NCBI RefSeq assembly: GCF_017897595.1
Contig: NZ_JAGKIK010000012.1
Location: forward strand, 62,001 to 126,000
Reading direction: 5' to 3'
Length of the DNA: 64,000 nt
From: Aquimarina sp. U1-2
Lineage (GTDB): Bacteria > Bacteroidota > Bacteroidia > Flavobacteriales > Flavobacteriaceae
In this document: positions 47,867 to 57,135 of the stretch, in pieces
Position numbering within the stretch: position 1 is the first letter of the stretch
Layout of the letters: the number at the start of each line of letters is the position of its first letter
Position numbers and translations under genes: made by a program
The notes under the pieces: model-generated
Told to the model about the DNA's origin: nothing
The model's input: only the letters and a program-made list of their open reading frames with translations
Databases searched by the model: none

Positions 47867-48823
47867 ATGAATTCAAATGTAATTTTTTTAATAGTATTTC
47901 TTCTTATTATTTCTTGTAAATATGAAAAAGAAAGTAATAAGCAGCGTCGTGATCCATTAACTTCATCTCAACAATATATTACAATTTTAGGAACAGCACA
48001 AGATGGAGGCTTTCCACATATCAATAATTCTAATGAATTTGAAGACGTCAAAAAAGGAGAAGCTACAAAAGCATTGGTAGTTTCACTCGGTGTCGTTGAC
48101 CATGAGGCAAAAAAGAAATTTTTATTCGAGGCTACACCAGATATGCCCGAGCAGCTAGCTATTCTGGATAGTGAACATCTTCAAAATACGACTATAATTG
48201 ATGGTATTTTTTTAACACATGCACATATAGGGCACTACACAGGTTTGATGCATTTAGGAAGAGAAGCGATGGGAGCCAAAAATATTAACGTATATGCTAT
48301 GCCAAGTATGAAGGTTTTTTTAGAAACTAACGCTCCGTGGTCACAATTGGTAGATTTAAAAAACATAGATTTAACACCATTAGAAAATGATACTGCTATT
48401 CGGGTTACAGATAATATTCAAGTTGTTCCGTTTTTGGTGCCACATAGAGATGAATTTTCTGAAACTGTTGGCTATAAAATTATTGGAAAGCATAAATCTG
48501 CCTTATTTATACCCGATATTAATAAATGGTCTCTTTGGAAGAAAAATATTGTAGAAGAAGTGAAAAAGGTCGATTATGCACTTATTGACGCCACATTTTT
48601 CAAAAACGGAGAAATTCCTAGACCAATGTCTGAAGTTCCACATCCTTTTATAGAAGAGACCGTTGCTTTATTCAAAAAGGAATCAGAACAAATCAAATCT
48701 AAGATTATCTTCATCCATTTCAACCATTCTAATCCAGTATTACATAGCAATAGTAAAGAACGTGCTTTATTGCAACAACAAGGGTATCGATTTGCAGATT
48801 TTGGTGATACGCTGCCTCTATAA
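47867..48823 (+). CDS. PqqB-like metallo-beta-lactamase-fold lipoprotein
   Basis: The 318-residue protein has a lipoprotein-like signal (hydrophobic 4-16, Cys18 in 'LIISCKY'). The MBL-fold domain has 'ITILGTAQDGGFPHINN' and the metal motif 'FLTHAHIGHYTGLMHLG', the PqqB form (HxHxGH), in which the usual Asp is replaced by Gly. 'VPFLVPHRDEFSETVGYKI' and 'KIIFIHFNHSNPVL' supply further His ligands. No other PQQ biosynthesis genes are present, so a pyrroloquinoline quinone role is unlikely. It is better called a hydrolase of unknown substrate. Confidence 0.86.
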   Translation: MNSNVIFLIVFLLIISCKYEKESNKQRRDPLTSSQQYITILGTAQDGGFPHINNSNEFEDVKKGEATKALVVSLGVVDHEAKKKFLFEATPDMPEQLAILDSEHLQNTTIIDGIFLTHAHIGHYTGLMHLGREAMGAKNINVYAMPSMKVFLETNAPWSQLVDLKNIDLTPLENDTAIRVTDNIQVVPFLVPHRDEFSETVGYKIIGKHKSALFIPDINKWSLWKKNIVEEVKKVDYALIDATFFKNGEIPRPMSEVPHPFIEETVALFKKESEQIKSKIIFIHFNHSNPVLHSNSKERALLQQQGYRFADFGDTLPL

Positions 48824-48857
48824 GAAAACTTACTGCGTATGTTAAGAATATTAATTG

Positions 48858-48907
48858 TGGCATTTTCCAAACCTGATAACGAAATTCTAATACATAAGCC
48901 AGGTTTA
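48858..48907. repeat. Dispersed repeat, copy with long flank
   Basis: GTGGCATTTTC, then ATAACGAAATTCTAAT and CATAAGCC-GGTTTA match 59619-59668 over about 50 bp with few differences. Both lie in intergenic DNA. Confidence 0.65.
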
Positions 48908-49095
48908 GCTATAGGCAAACTTATAGCCATGTATTTGTAATTATTTTAGTAAATTCAATTTGATTTTTGAGAGTCCCTGAATATGGCTAATAGCGTATTG
49001 CGAACAGCGTAGCTTTATTATATTATTTTAAAAAAATAAACGTTTTTGATGCATATTTCATAAATTAGCGGTATTAAAATCCCTTTTTATTATCA

Positions 49096-52000
49096 ATGAA
49101 ACAAATTTCACCGTACACCCCTAAAAATAAAGTAAGAATTGTAACGGCAGCCTCTCTTTTTGATGGGCATGACGCTGCGATTAACATTATGCGTCGTATT
49201 ATACAGGCTACAGGAGTAGAAGTCATACATCTTGGTCATGATCGTAGCGTAGAAGAAGTGGTAAATTGTGCTATACAGGAAGATGCGAATGCCATTGCGA
49301 TGACTTCGTATCAAGGCGGGCATAATGAATACTTTAAGTATATGTATCAGCTATTAAAAGAAAAAGGGGCAGCGCATATTAAAATCTTCGGAGGGGGTGG
49401 AGGTGTAATACTTCCCGAAGAAATTAAAGAGCTGATGGATTATGGAATTACCCGAATCTATTCTCCTGATGATGGTCGCGAACTCGGGTTGCAGGGTATG
49501 ATCAACGACTTGGTGAAACAAGCCGATTTTCCTATTGGTAATAAACTTAATGGCGAAGCAGATCATTTGGTAGAGAAGAAAATAGGGGCCATTGCCAGGG
49601 TAATTTCTGCTGCAGAAAACTTTCCTGAAGTTGCGAAAGATACGCTACAAAAAATTCACAAGAAAAATAAAACCTCAAATACACCGGTTTTGGGAATTAC
49701 AGGAACCGGTGGTGCGGGAAAATCTTCATTGGTTGATGAATTGGTAAGAAGATTTTTAATTGATTTTCCTACTAAAACGATTGGGATCATTTCTGTAGAT
49801 CCTTCAAAACGAAAAACCGGAGGGGCATTACTCGGTGATCGCATTCGGATGAATGCTATCAACTCCCCAAGGGTATATATGCGCTCTCTTGCTACGCGTC
49901 AATCTAATTTGGCATTATCAAAATATGTAGCAGAGGCAATCGAAGTACTCAAAGCTGCAGAGTTTGACTTGATTATTTTAGAAACTTCGGGGATTGGCCA
50001 ATCTGATACTGAAATCCTGGAGCATAGTGATACATCTTTATATGTGATGACACCAGAATTTGGAGCAGCTACACAGTTAGAGAAAATCGATATGCTTGAT
50101 TTTGCCGATCTCGTGGCCATCAATAAATTTGATAAAAGAGGTTCTTTAGATGCACTACGCGATGTGAAAAAACAATATATGCGCAATCATAATTTATGGG
50201 AAATTCCGCAAGACGAATTACCGGTTTATGGTACTATAGCTTCGCAATTCAATGATCCGGGGATGAATACGCTCTACAAGGCAATCATGGATAAAATTGT
50301 AGCCAAAACGGAAGCAGATTTACAGTCTGATTTTCATATTTCTAAAGAAATGTCTGAGAAAATTTTCGTGATTCCCCCCAGTAGAACAAGATATCTGTCT
50401 GAAATTGCAGAAAATAATAGGTCATATGACCTAACGGTAAACGATCAAATAGAGGTGGCTCAAAAGTTATACGGAATATTTCAAACCATAGTATCTGTAG
50501 CAAACTTCTCTGGAGATGAAGAGCAATTGTTAACCAAAACAGGCATAGACCAGGAGAACATCATGGCTGCTAACCAAAATGATGATACCCGGGTTTTTTT
50601 AAAGCTTTTGTTCGATCAATTTGATAAAGTAAAATTAAATCTTGACCCACACAATTGGGAGATTATTATTGCATGGGCTTCCAAAATTAAGAAATATAAG
50701 GATCCTATATATGCATTCAAGGTACGTGACAAAGAAATTAAAATCGAAACGCATACGACATCTTTGTCGCATACACAAATTCCAAAGGTAGCATTACCAA
50801 AATATAAAGCATGGGGAGATATCTTGCAATGGTGTTTACAAGAAAATGTTCCCGGTGAGTTTCCATATGCTTCCGGATTGTATCCCTTTAAAAGAACAGG
50901 AGAAGATCCTACCCGTATGTTTGCAGGTGAGGGTGGACCAGAGCGAACCAATCGTCGTTTTCATTATGTAAGTTTAGGTATGCCTGCCAAACGATTATCT
51001 ACAGCTTTTGATTCTGTCACTTTATACGGGAACGATCCCGATCATCGCCCTGATATTTATGGTAAAATAGGTAATGCCGGAGTTTCTATTTGCTGTTTGG
51101 ATGATGCTAAAAAATTATATTCCGGGTTTGATCTTACGCACGCGATGACATCGGTAAGTATGACGATCAACGGTCCCGCTCCTATGTTATTAGGTTTTTT
51201 TATGAATGCTGCCATTGATCAAAATTGTGAAAAATACATCAAAGAACAAGGTCTTGAAGCCGAGGTTGAAGCCAAAATCAAGAAAATTTATAAAGATAAA
51301 GGGGTAGAACGTCCACAATATCAAGGTGATCTACCCGAGGGTAACGATGGTTTGGGATTACTGCTGTTAGGTGTTACAGGTGATCAAGTCTTACCAGCAG
51401 ATGTGTACTCAAAAATCAAAGCTGAAACCTTACGTACGGTTCGTGGTACTGTGCAAGCTGATATTTTGAAAGAGGATCAAGCACAAAACACCTGTATTTT
51501 TTCGACAGAGTTTGCATTGCGTTTGATGGGAGATGTACAAGAATATTTTATTGAAAATCAAGTTCGTAATTTTTATTCGGTTTCTATTTCAGGATATCAT
51601 ATCGCAGAGGCAGGAGCAAATCCTATAACGCAACTTGCTCTTACATTAGCCAACGGATTTACTTACGTAGAATATTATTTAAGCAGGGGTATGGATATCA
51701 ATAAATTTGGTCCCAACCTGTCATTCTTTTTTTCAAACGGTATCGATCCCGAATATGCGGTTATCGGACGAGTTGCGCGCAAAATTTGGGCAAAAGCATT
51801 AAAGTATAAATATAAAGCTAATTCGAGAGCGCAAATGTTAAAGTATCATATCCAAACGTCCGGTCGGTCTTTACATGCGCAAGAAATTGATTTTAACGAT
51901 ATTCGTACAACATTGCAAGCCTTATATGCTATATATGACAACTGTAATTCGCTACACACTAATGCGTACGACGAAGCAATTACAACACCAACCGAAGAAT

Positions 52001-52542
52001 CGGTGCGTAGAGCAATGGCAATTCAATTGATCATTAACAAAGAACTAGGCTTAGCCAAAAACGAAAATCCGATTCAAGGGTCATTTATTATTGAAGAGTT
52101 AACCGATCTTGTTGAAGAAGCGGTGTTAGCCGAGTTTGACAGAATTACAGAGCGCGGTGGTGTGCTGGGAGCAATGGAAACCATGTATCAGCGCAGTAAG
52201 ATACAAGAAGAAAGTTTGTATTACGAAACATTAAAACATACGGGTGAATTTCCAATTATTGGCGTAAACACCTTTTTGAGCTCCAAGGGATCACCTACTG
52301 TAACTCCGGGAGAGGTTATTCGTGCTACCGAAGAAGAAAAACAATATCAAATCACTACACTGAATAACTTACATCAAGCTAAAAAAGATAGAGCCTCGCA
52401 GGCATTAAATCAAGTGCAAGAGGCGGCCATTCAAAATAAAAATATATTTGAAATACTAATGGAAGCTACAAAAGTATGTTCGTTAGGGCAGATCACTGCG
52501 GCATTATTTGAAGTTGGCGGGCAATATCGAAGGAATATGTAA
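49096..52542 (+). CDS. icmF: Fused isobutyryl-CoA mutase (IcmF type)
   Basis: The 1148-residue enzyme joins three parts. An N-terminal B12-binding domain (about 1-150) has '[15 protein letters not shown]', in which His25 is the expected cobalt ligand. A MeaB-like GTPase chaperone (about 190-430) has P-loop '[13 protein letters not shown]', '[20 protein letters not shown]' and '[10 protein letters not shown]'. The C-terminal acyl-CoA mutase barrel (about 560-1148) has '[20 protein letters not shown]' and '[16 protein letters not shown]'. This order is that of IcmF, which interconverts isobutyryl-CoA and butyryl-CoA (some members use pivalyl- or isovaleryl-CoA) with adenosylcobalamin. It acts in branched-chain amino acid or fatty acid metabolism. 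Confidence 0.94.
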   Translation: MKQISPYTPKNKVRIVTAASLFDGHDAAINIMRRIIQATGVEVIHLGHDRSVEEVVNCAIQEDANAIAMTSYQGGHNEYFKYMYQLLKEKGAAHIKIFGGGGGVILPEEIKELMDYGITRIYSPDDGRELGLQGMINDLVKQADFPIGNKLNGEADHLVEKKIGAIARVISAAENFPEVAKDTLQKIHKKNKTSNTPVLGITGTGGAGKSSLVDELVRRFLIDFPTKTIGIISVDPSKRKTGGALLGDRIRMNAINSPRVYMRSLATRQSNLALSKYVAEAIEVLKAAEFDLIILETSGIGQSDTEILEHSDTSLYVMTPEFGAATQLEKIDMLDFADLVAINKFDKRGSLDALRDVKKQYMRNHNLWEIPQDELPVYGTIASQFNDPGMNTLYKAIMDKIVAKTEADLQSDFHISKEMSEKIFVIPPSRTRYLSEIAENNRSYDLTVNDQIEVAQKLYGIFQTIVSVANFSGDEEQLLTKTGIDQENIMAANQNDDTRVFLKLLFDQFDKVKLNLDPHNWEIIIAWASKIKKYKDPIYAFKVRDKEIKIETHTTSLSHTQIPKVALPKYKAWGDILQWCLQENVPGEFPYASGLYPFKRTGEDPTRMFAGEGGPERTNRRFHYVSLGMPAKRLSTAFDSVTLYGNDPDHRPDIYGKIGNAGVSICCLDDAKKLYSGFDLTHAMTSVSMTINGPAPMLLGFFMNAAIDQNCEKYIKEQGLEAEVEAKIKKIYKDKGVERPQYQGDLPEGNDGLGLLLLGVTGDQVLPADVYSKIKAETLRTVRGTVQADILKEDQAQNTCIFSTEFALRLMGDVQEYFIENQVRNFYSVSISGYHIAEAGANPITQLALTLANGFTYVEYYLSRGMDINKFGPNLSFFFSNGIDPEYAVIGRVARKIWAKALKYKYKANSRAQMLKYHIQTSGRSLHAQEIDFNDIRTTLQALYAIYDNCNSLHTNAYDEAITTPTEESVRRAMAIQLIINKELGLAKNENPIQGSFIIEELTDLVEEAVLAEFDRITERGGVLGAMETMYQRSKIQEESLYYETLKHTGEFPIIGVNTFLSSKGSPTVTPGEVIRATEEEKQYQITTLNNLHQAKKDRASQALNQVQEAAIQNKNIFEILMEATKVCSLGQITAALFEVGGQYRRNM

Positions 52543-52747
52543 TAGCAATAGACTTGTGTCTTCTCGAAACGAAAGACTTCGTGAATGCTTATTCCAAATT
52601 TATTTTAAGAACTTACAGCATTCTAAATTCGAATGCTTACATTAAGTTATTAGTACAGATGTTATAAGATGTATGATTTGATGTTAAATTATGATCGATT
52701 TGGTGCGATTATAAGAGTTTCTTTATCTTTAACACAAAAGGATAGTT

Positions 52748-53866
52748 GTGTTTAGCACGATTGAGTATACGGTTACGGCTATTGTTTGTTTAATTTCAGC
52801 AATAGTGATTCAGCGAATTTTTAGTAAAGAAAAAGGTCGAGTTGCCGATCAAAGCACAATACAAGGAATTAAGTGGTTTGGTCTTGCAATTTTTGTTTGG
52901 GGTATAGGGGCATTAGCTAACCTTATCTTTGTAAATGGCCTATACTGGCTACCTACAAACAGAGTTCTGATTTATCTTGGGGTATTGGTATCTCTTGCCA
53001 ATTCATTATTTATTATATTATCACTTCCGTCTATAGAACATCAACAAAAACCAGGTCTGATAGTTCGGTTAGTACAGCGTTTTACTATTAAAGAATTCAT
53101 TATAGTGTACTGTGGAGTGTTGGGTATGATTACTTTCGTTTTTGTTATGGCTTCCTATGGAAATTCTGAAATAAGTAATAATTTTATATGGCTTATAGAC
53201 ATTCCAATTTCTATAGTGGTTGCTATTTCGTTACTTTTTGAGCTCAATAGAGCCTTTATGGGCAGGCAAATGAAATTTATGTACTTACCCACTTTTGTTC
53301 TTTTTATTTTAATCATTATTGCAATTTCGCATAGAATGATTCCGCAGGATAAAGCTTTAAAATTCATAGATCAACAATTTTGGAGTGTACTAGGAAGCAT
53401 AACTGCCATTTCATTTAAATTCTTATTTATTCTTTTGTTTTCAATTCTTTTGTATAGCTGGAAATTTCTTTCAGAAAAAGAAAAGCAGCAAAGTTTGGTT
53501 AAAGAATTAGAAGTTCAAAATAGTGATTTTAGAAAGAGTATTGAACAATTAGAATTAGCAAACGAAAGTCATTTAGATACTATAAAATCACTAAAAAAGA
53601 ATGTGAAGAAGCTCGAGAAAACCTCAAAAACCGAATTTTCTGAACGTCAGAAGGAAGTTTTAGGGTATTTAGCGCATTATGGTAATCATAAGTCTTATAC
53701 TGAAATTGCTAATGAGATGCATATTAGCGTTGATGGGTTTCAAACTCATATTTATCAAATAAAAAAAATGCTTCACATTAGTGGTGCCGACGGAAAGAAA
53801 CAACTCATAACTTTTGCACAAGCGAATAGCTTTTCAAAATACATCTCACTAGAAGGGGATACTTAA
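52748..53866 (+). CDS. Membrane-bound LuxR-type regulator
   Basis: The 372-residue protein starts with GTG. About seven hydrophobic helices span residues 5-240, followed by a coiled coil (about 245-290) and a LuxR-type helix-turn-helix (about 298-355; 'FSERQKEVLGYLAHYGNHKS', 'YTEIANEMHISVDGFQTHIY'). A seven-helix membrane sensor fused to a LuxR-type DNA-binding domain fits a one-component regulator that remains membrane-attached. The ligand is unknown. It is 93 bp upstream of an AGCS symporter in the same direction, which suggests it may regulate that gene. Confidence 0.82.
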   Translation: MFSTIEYTVTAIVCLISAIVIQRIFSKEKGRVADQSTIQGIKWFGLAIFVWGIGALANLIFVNGLYWLPTNRVLIYLGVLVSLANSLFIILSLPSIEHQQKPGLIVRLVQRFTIKEFIIVYCGVLGMITFVFVMASYGNSEISNNFIWLIDIPISIVVAISLLFELNRAFMGRQMKFMYLPTFVLFILIIIAISHRMIPQDKALKFIDQQFWSVLGSITAISFKFLFILLFSILLYSWKFLSEKEKQQSLVKELEVQNSDFRKSIEQLELANESHLDTIKSLKKNVKKLEKTSKTEFSERQKEVLGYLAHYGNHKSYTEIANEMHISVDGFQTHIYQIKKMLHISGADGKKQLITFAQANSFSKYISLEGDT

Positions 53867-53959
53867 GCATAAGGTTAAGCAAGTAATACTTAAAATTTGA
53901 TTATTGTTTAACCTTTTCAAGCTTATATTTTTCTTACAATTTGCAAAGAAAAATAACTC

Positions 53960-55465
53960 ATGTCGTTTTTACTTTCTATTGTGCAACAAACCTTTGATGA
54001 TTCTCTTAATAAAGCCTTTGGTAATGCTACGGGTTGGTTTGTAGATGCCGTTTTAACAGAAATACCTGTTACTGAAGCTATTGGAATTCCATGGGTGTTA
54101 GTAATACTTTTTGGTGGTGCCTTGTACTTTACTCTTTATTTTAAAGGTGTTAATATTAGAAATTTTTTTACTGCAATACAAGTAGTATATGGTAGATATG
54201 ATGCCCTAGAGAATCAAAAAGAAGATAATCAAAAGTCACTTGTAGGAGAGGTTACTCATTTTCAGGCGTTGACTACTGCGGTATCTGCAACTGTAGGATT
54301 AGGTAATATTGCTGGAGTAGCAATAGCACTATCTTTAGGAGGACCGGGAGCTACCTTGTGGATGGTTTTTATAGGTTTGTTGGGGATGTCATCCAAATTT
54401 GTAGAATGTACGTTAGGTGTTAAGTATAGAGAAGTCGGTGTTGACGGAAAGATTTTCGGTGGTCCCATGTATTATATAAGAAAGGGGTTTGAAGAGAAAG
54501 GATTTAATAAACTAGGCAAATTCATGGCAGCATTATTTGCAATAATGTGTATGGGAGGATCTCTGGGGGGTGGAAACATGTTTCAAATTAACCAGGCATA
54601 TAAATTATTTGAGCATGTAATTATCCCCAAAACTTCTTTTTTACATGGTCAAGGCTGGATATTTGGTGTCATTATGGCTATTCTGGTTGGGATAGTCATT
54701 ATTGGCGGAATCAAAAAGATAGCTAGTGTAACCGATAAGATTGTACCTCTTATGGTAATTATATATCTCATTGCAATACTTACAATCCTATGTATGAATA
54801 TAGCTGAAATCCCAAATGCCTTTGTAATCATTTGGAAAGGGGCTTTTAACGCTGAAGGGGTATTAGGTGGATGTGTAGGAGTTCTAATTCAGGGATTTAG
54901 ACGAGGAGCTTTTAGTAACGAAGCAGGTATTGGTAGCTCATCTATAGCTCACAGTGCCGTAAAAACAAAGTTTCCTGCTAGTGAGGGATTAGTGGCTATG
55001 CTCGAACCTTTTATTGATACGGTAGTAGTTTGTACTATGACAGCCTTAGTTTTGATCATTACCGGACAGATAGAGACAGGAGCAGAAATTAATTCGGAAC
55101 AAGGTGTTTTGCTAACATCGGCCGCACTAGAAAGCGGTATTTCCTGGTTTCCTTATCTATTAACGATTGCAGTAGTGCTTTTTGCTTTTTCATCTATGAT
55201 CTCTTGGTCGTACTATGGGTACCAGTCCTGTAGCTATCTTTTTGGAAAAAGTAAAGGCATTGAGTATACCTACAAAATCATTTTTTGTTGTTTCACAGTT
55301 GTTGGTGCTGCATCTACGTTAACATCGGTTACAGATTTTAGTGATACTATGATTTTTGCCATGATGATTCCTAATATGATAGGATTATTTTTATTGCGTA
55401 ATAAAGTCTTAGAAGAACTAAAACGCTATCAAAACAAAATAGCTGAATTTTTAGCTTTAAATTAA
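53960..55465 (+). CDS. Sodium:alanine symporter family (AGCS) transporter
   Basis: The 501-residue inner-membrane protein has about 10-11 transmembrane helices. The family signature lies in 'SATVGLGNIAGVAIALSLGG' followed by 'PGATLWMVFIGLLGMSSKF'. Other conserved parts are 'GGPMYYIRKGFEE', 'FRRGAFSNEAGIGSSSIAHS' and 'ISWSYYGYQSCSYLFG'. It couples Na+ (or H+) entry to uptake of alanine, glycine or similar amino acids. A membrane LuxR-type regulator lies upstream and a clear terminator follows. Confidence 0.95.
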   Translation: MSFLLSIVQQTFDDSLNKAFGNATGWFVDAVLTEIPVTEAIGIPWVLVILFGGALYFTLYFKGVNIRNFFTAIQVVYGRYDALENQKEDNQKSLVGEVTHFQALTTAVSATVGLGNIAGVAIALSLGGPGATLWMVFIGLLGMSSKFVECTLGVKYREVGVDGKIFGGPMYYIRKGFEEKGFNKLGKFMAALFAIMCMGGSLGGGNMFQINQAYKLFEHVIIPKTSFLHGQGWIFGVIMAILVGIVIIGGIKKIASVTDKIVPLMVIIYLIAILTILCMNIAEIPNAFVIIWKGAFNAEGVLGGCVGVLIQGFRRGAFSNEAGIGSSSIAHSAVKTKFPASEGLVAMLEPFIDTVVVCTMTALVLIITGQIETGAEINSEQGVLLTSAALESGISWFPYLLTIAVVLFAFSSMISWSYYGYQSCSYLFGKSKGIEYTYKIIFCCFTVVGAASTLTSVTDFSDTMIFAMMIPNMIGLFLLRNKVLEELKRYQNKIAEFLALN

Positions 55466-55477
55466 ATATGACCTTAT

Positions 55478-55505
55478 GATTGCGAAGCACGAAGCAATCT
55501 TTTTA
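55478..55505 (+). terminator. Intrinsic terminator after the AGCS gene
   Basis: GATTGC (55478-55483) pairs with GCAATC (55494-55499), followed by TTTTTATT. It lies 13 bp after the stop. Confidence 0.72.
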
Positions 55506-55579
55506 TTACAAGTAGAAGTATAATTTTTAAAATTGAAAGACTATACTTCATCGTATCTTCTCGTTATAATGAAGATATC

Positions 55580-55963
55580 TTACAACGTCATCATCCAGTT
55601 TTTCTGCAGGTGTTTAAACTTTTTTAATTCCTTTCTTAGAAGTGGTAAAAATTCTTTTCCATTGCTTTCGGTTTGTTCTAAACGCTCGCAATTTCTATAA
55701 ATTTTATTAGTGATATGAATTAATGAATTCGCCTGTCGTATTCGGTCATCCTGAAATATTTGATTTTCTGCAGTAATAATTTTTGGAGCTAATGCATCAG
55801 ATTGCCTTATAATATCTCCGGTAAAATATATAGTAGGATCTTCCTCGCCATTATGTTGTAAAGACGCCATGTCATGAACTAGGTAACTAGAAATATTCTT
55901 AGATAGTGTAAATATCTCAAGAGCCTTTCTATAAAGTCTTTTATTTTGTGGTTTGGATCTCAT
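55580..55963 (-). CDS. Hypothetical helical protein
   Basis: The 127-residue cytoplasmic protein has four predicted amphipathic helices ('NKRLYRKALEIFTLSKNISS', 'RIRQANSLIHITNKIYRNCE', 'FLPLLRKELKKFKHLQKNW'). The pattern recalls small four-helix-bundle proteins of Bacteroidota, but no family motif is clear. It is convergent with the AGCS transporter gene and diverges from the Lrp/AsnC gene with about 120 bp between starts. Confidence 0.65.
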   Translation of the reverse strand: MRSKPQNKRLYRKALEIFTLSKNISSYLVHDMASLQHNGEEDPTIYFTGDIIRQSDALAPKIITAENQIFQDDRIRQANSLIHITNKIYRNCERLEQTESNGKEFLPLLRKELKKFKHLQKNWMMTL

Positions 55964-56086
55964 ATCATATAGTCTTTCAAAAATAAGGCTATTTTAAAGG
56001 TTATAAATTTTAGATTTAAAGTAAAACAGATAATTGACTTTAAGTATTAACGAAAAATACTATTTTTGTTTTAAAAATGAAGTGTA

Positions 56087-56545
56087 GTGAAAATTGATGC
56101 CACAAATTGGGGAATTCTTCATTGTTTACAAGATAACTCGAGACTCTCTAATGCTGAAATCGGAAGAAAAGTTGGCCTAAGTTCCCCGGCAGTAGCCGAG
56201 CGTATTAAAAAAATGGAGGATTTCGGTATCTTGAAAGGATACAAAGCCGAGGTTTCTTATACAAAAGCTGGATATCAACTTAAGGCAATGATTACGCTTA
56301 GAGCGTTTATGGGGAGATTACAGCCTTTTTTATTGAAAGTTTCATCATTTAGTGAAGTAGTAAATTGTTACCGAATAACAGGTAATGAAAATATAATTAT
56401 GGAGGTAGTGTTGCGAGATCAAATCCATTTACAAGAATTTATTGATGTATTGATTCCGTACGGAGAGGTTAAAACACATATTATATTGTCAAATTTAATA
56501 GAGAACAACCCTGTTGTAAATGCGTTAACATCAAAAAAAACATAG
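56087..56545 (+). CDS. Lrp/AsnC family transcriptional regulator
   Basis: The 152-residue protein starts with GTG. The N-terminal helix-turn-helix ('DATNWGILHCLQDNSRLSNA', 'EIGRKVGLSSPAVAERIKKM') is followed by the RAM/AsnC ligand domain (about 65-145; 'VVNCYRITGNENIIMEVVLR'). Such proteins form octamers and sense amino acids. A -7-like box, TATTTTTG, lies at 56061-56068. The AGCS amino acid transporter nearby is a plausible target (inference). Confidence 0.93.
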   Translation: MKIDATNWGILHCLQDNSRLSNAEIGRKVGLSSPAVAERIKKMEDFGILKGYKAEVSYTKAGYQLKAMITLRAFMGRLQPFLLKVSSFSEVVNCYRITGNENIIMEVVLRDQIHLQEFIDVLIPYGEVKTHIILSNLIENNPVVNALTSKKT

Positions 56546-56595
56546 CGCTATCTTTGGCATATGTTTTGTAATTCAAAGGGTATAAAACATAATAT

Positions 56596-56676
56596 CTTGT
56601 GTGAGGACATTAGTTAGGGAAACTAAAGAGAGTACAAGAAATGAAAAAACACCTGATGGAATTCAGGTGTTTTTTT
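56596..56676 (+). ncRNA. Structured RNA element, copy 1, with terminator
   Basis: Outer stem CTTGTGT (56596-56602) pairs with GTACAAG (56632-56638). The conserved internal loop is GAGGACA (56603-56609) facing AGAGA (56627-56631). Inner stem TTAGT (56610-56614) pairs with ACTAA (56622-56626). A terminator hairpin follows: ACACCTGA with TCAGGTGT, then seven T (to 56676). The core matches copies at 58870 and 59311, while the outer stem here is a different sequence with preserved pairing. No reading frame is conserved across the copies. Confidence 0.75.
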
Positions 56677-57008
56677 ATGGTACTATCAAAAGTGGTACTA
56701 TTTCGAGGCTTGCCTTGACATTGGTACATTAGTATCTGATGAATGCTTCGTGGACTTACATCACGGTAGTTTACAGAAAATGATCAGTTCAAAGTCACAA
56801 TTGTTTTATACATTTATACAAGTTTTGTTGTAGATTCATTTTATAAAGGACGTATCTATGCACCTTGACGCGCTATGTACAGAAATACCAAACAAGAATT
56901 TTATAATTACAATCAAAAGAAAATGCAAAATATGTGGGGTGGTATCATTCTACAATCATAAAACTAAAATATAATTGGATATCCGCTATACATCATAAAA
57001 TTAACTTT

Positions 57009-57089
57009 ACTGTCTGGTCGAGCGCAGTCGAGACCTGATTTAGAGATCGTTGGATTTACGAACCTCTCGACTGCGCTCGAGGAGACAGT
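57009..57089. repeat. Long inverted repeat (REP-like palindrome)
   Basis: ACTGTCTGGTCGAGCGCAGT and onward to 57034 pairs with 57064-57089 (CTCGACTGCGCTCGAGGAGA) over about 26 bp with two or three mismatches and a 29-nt loop. The TCGAGCGCAGTCGAGA core is a dispersed motif; a degenerate form lies at 1007-1106. The rest of 56677-57135 has a degenerate repeat at 56737-56776 (GAATGCTTCGTGGACTTACA) matching 61933-61970. Confidence 0.7.
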
Positions 57090-57135
57090 GCGATATGATT
57101 AATTACGGATATTCATAAAATATAACTATTCTATT

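Noticed and set aside
47867..48823. PQQ biosynthesis role for the PqqB-like lipoprotein
   Set aside because: No pqqA/C/D/E-like genes are nearby, and the lipoprotein signal does not fit a cytoplasmic biosynthesis enzyme.
52617..52637. AGCATTC/GAATGCT hairpin after icmF as a terminator
   Set aside because: The stem is short and no T-run follows, so I do not list it.
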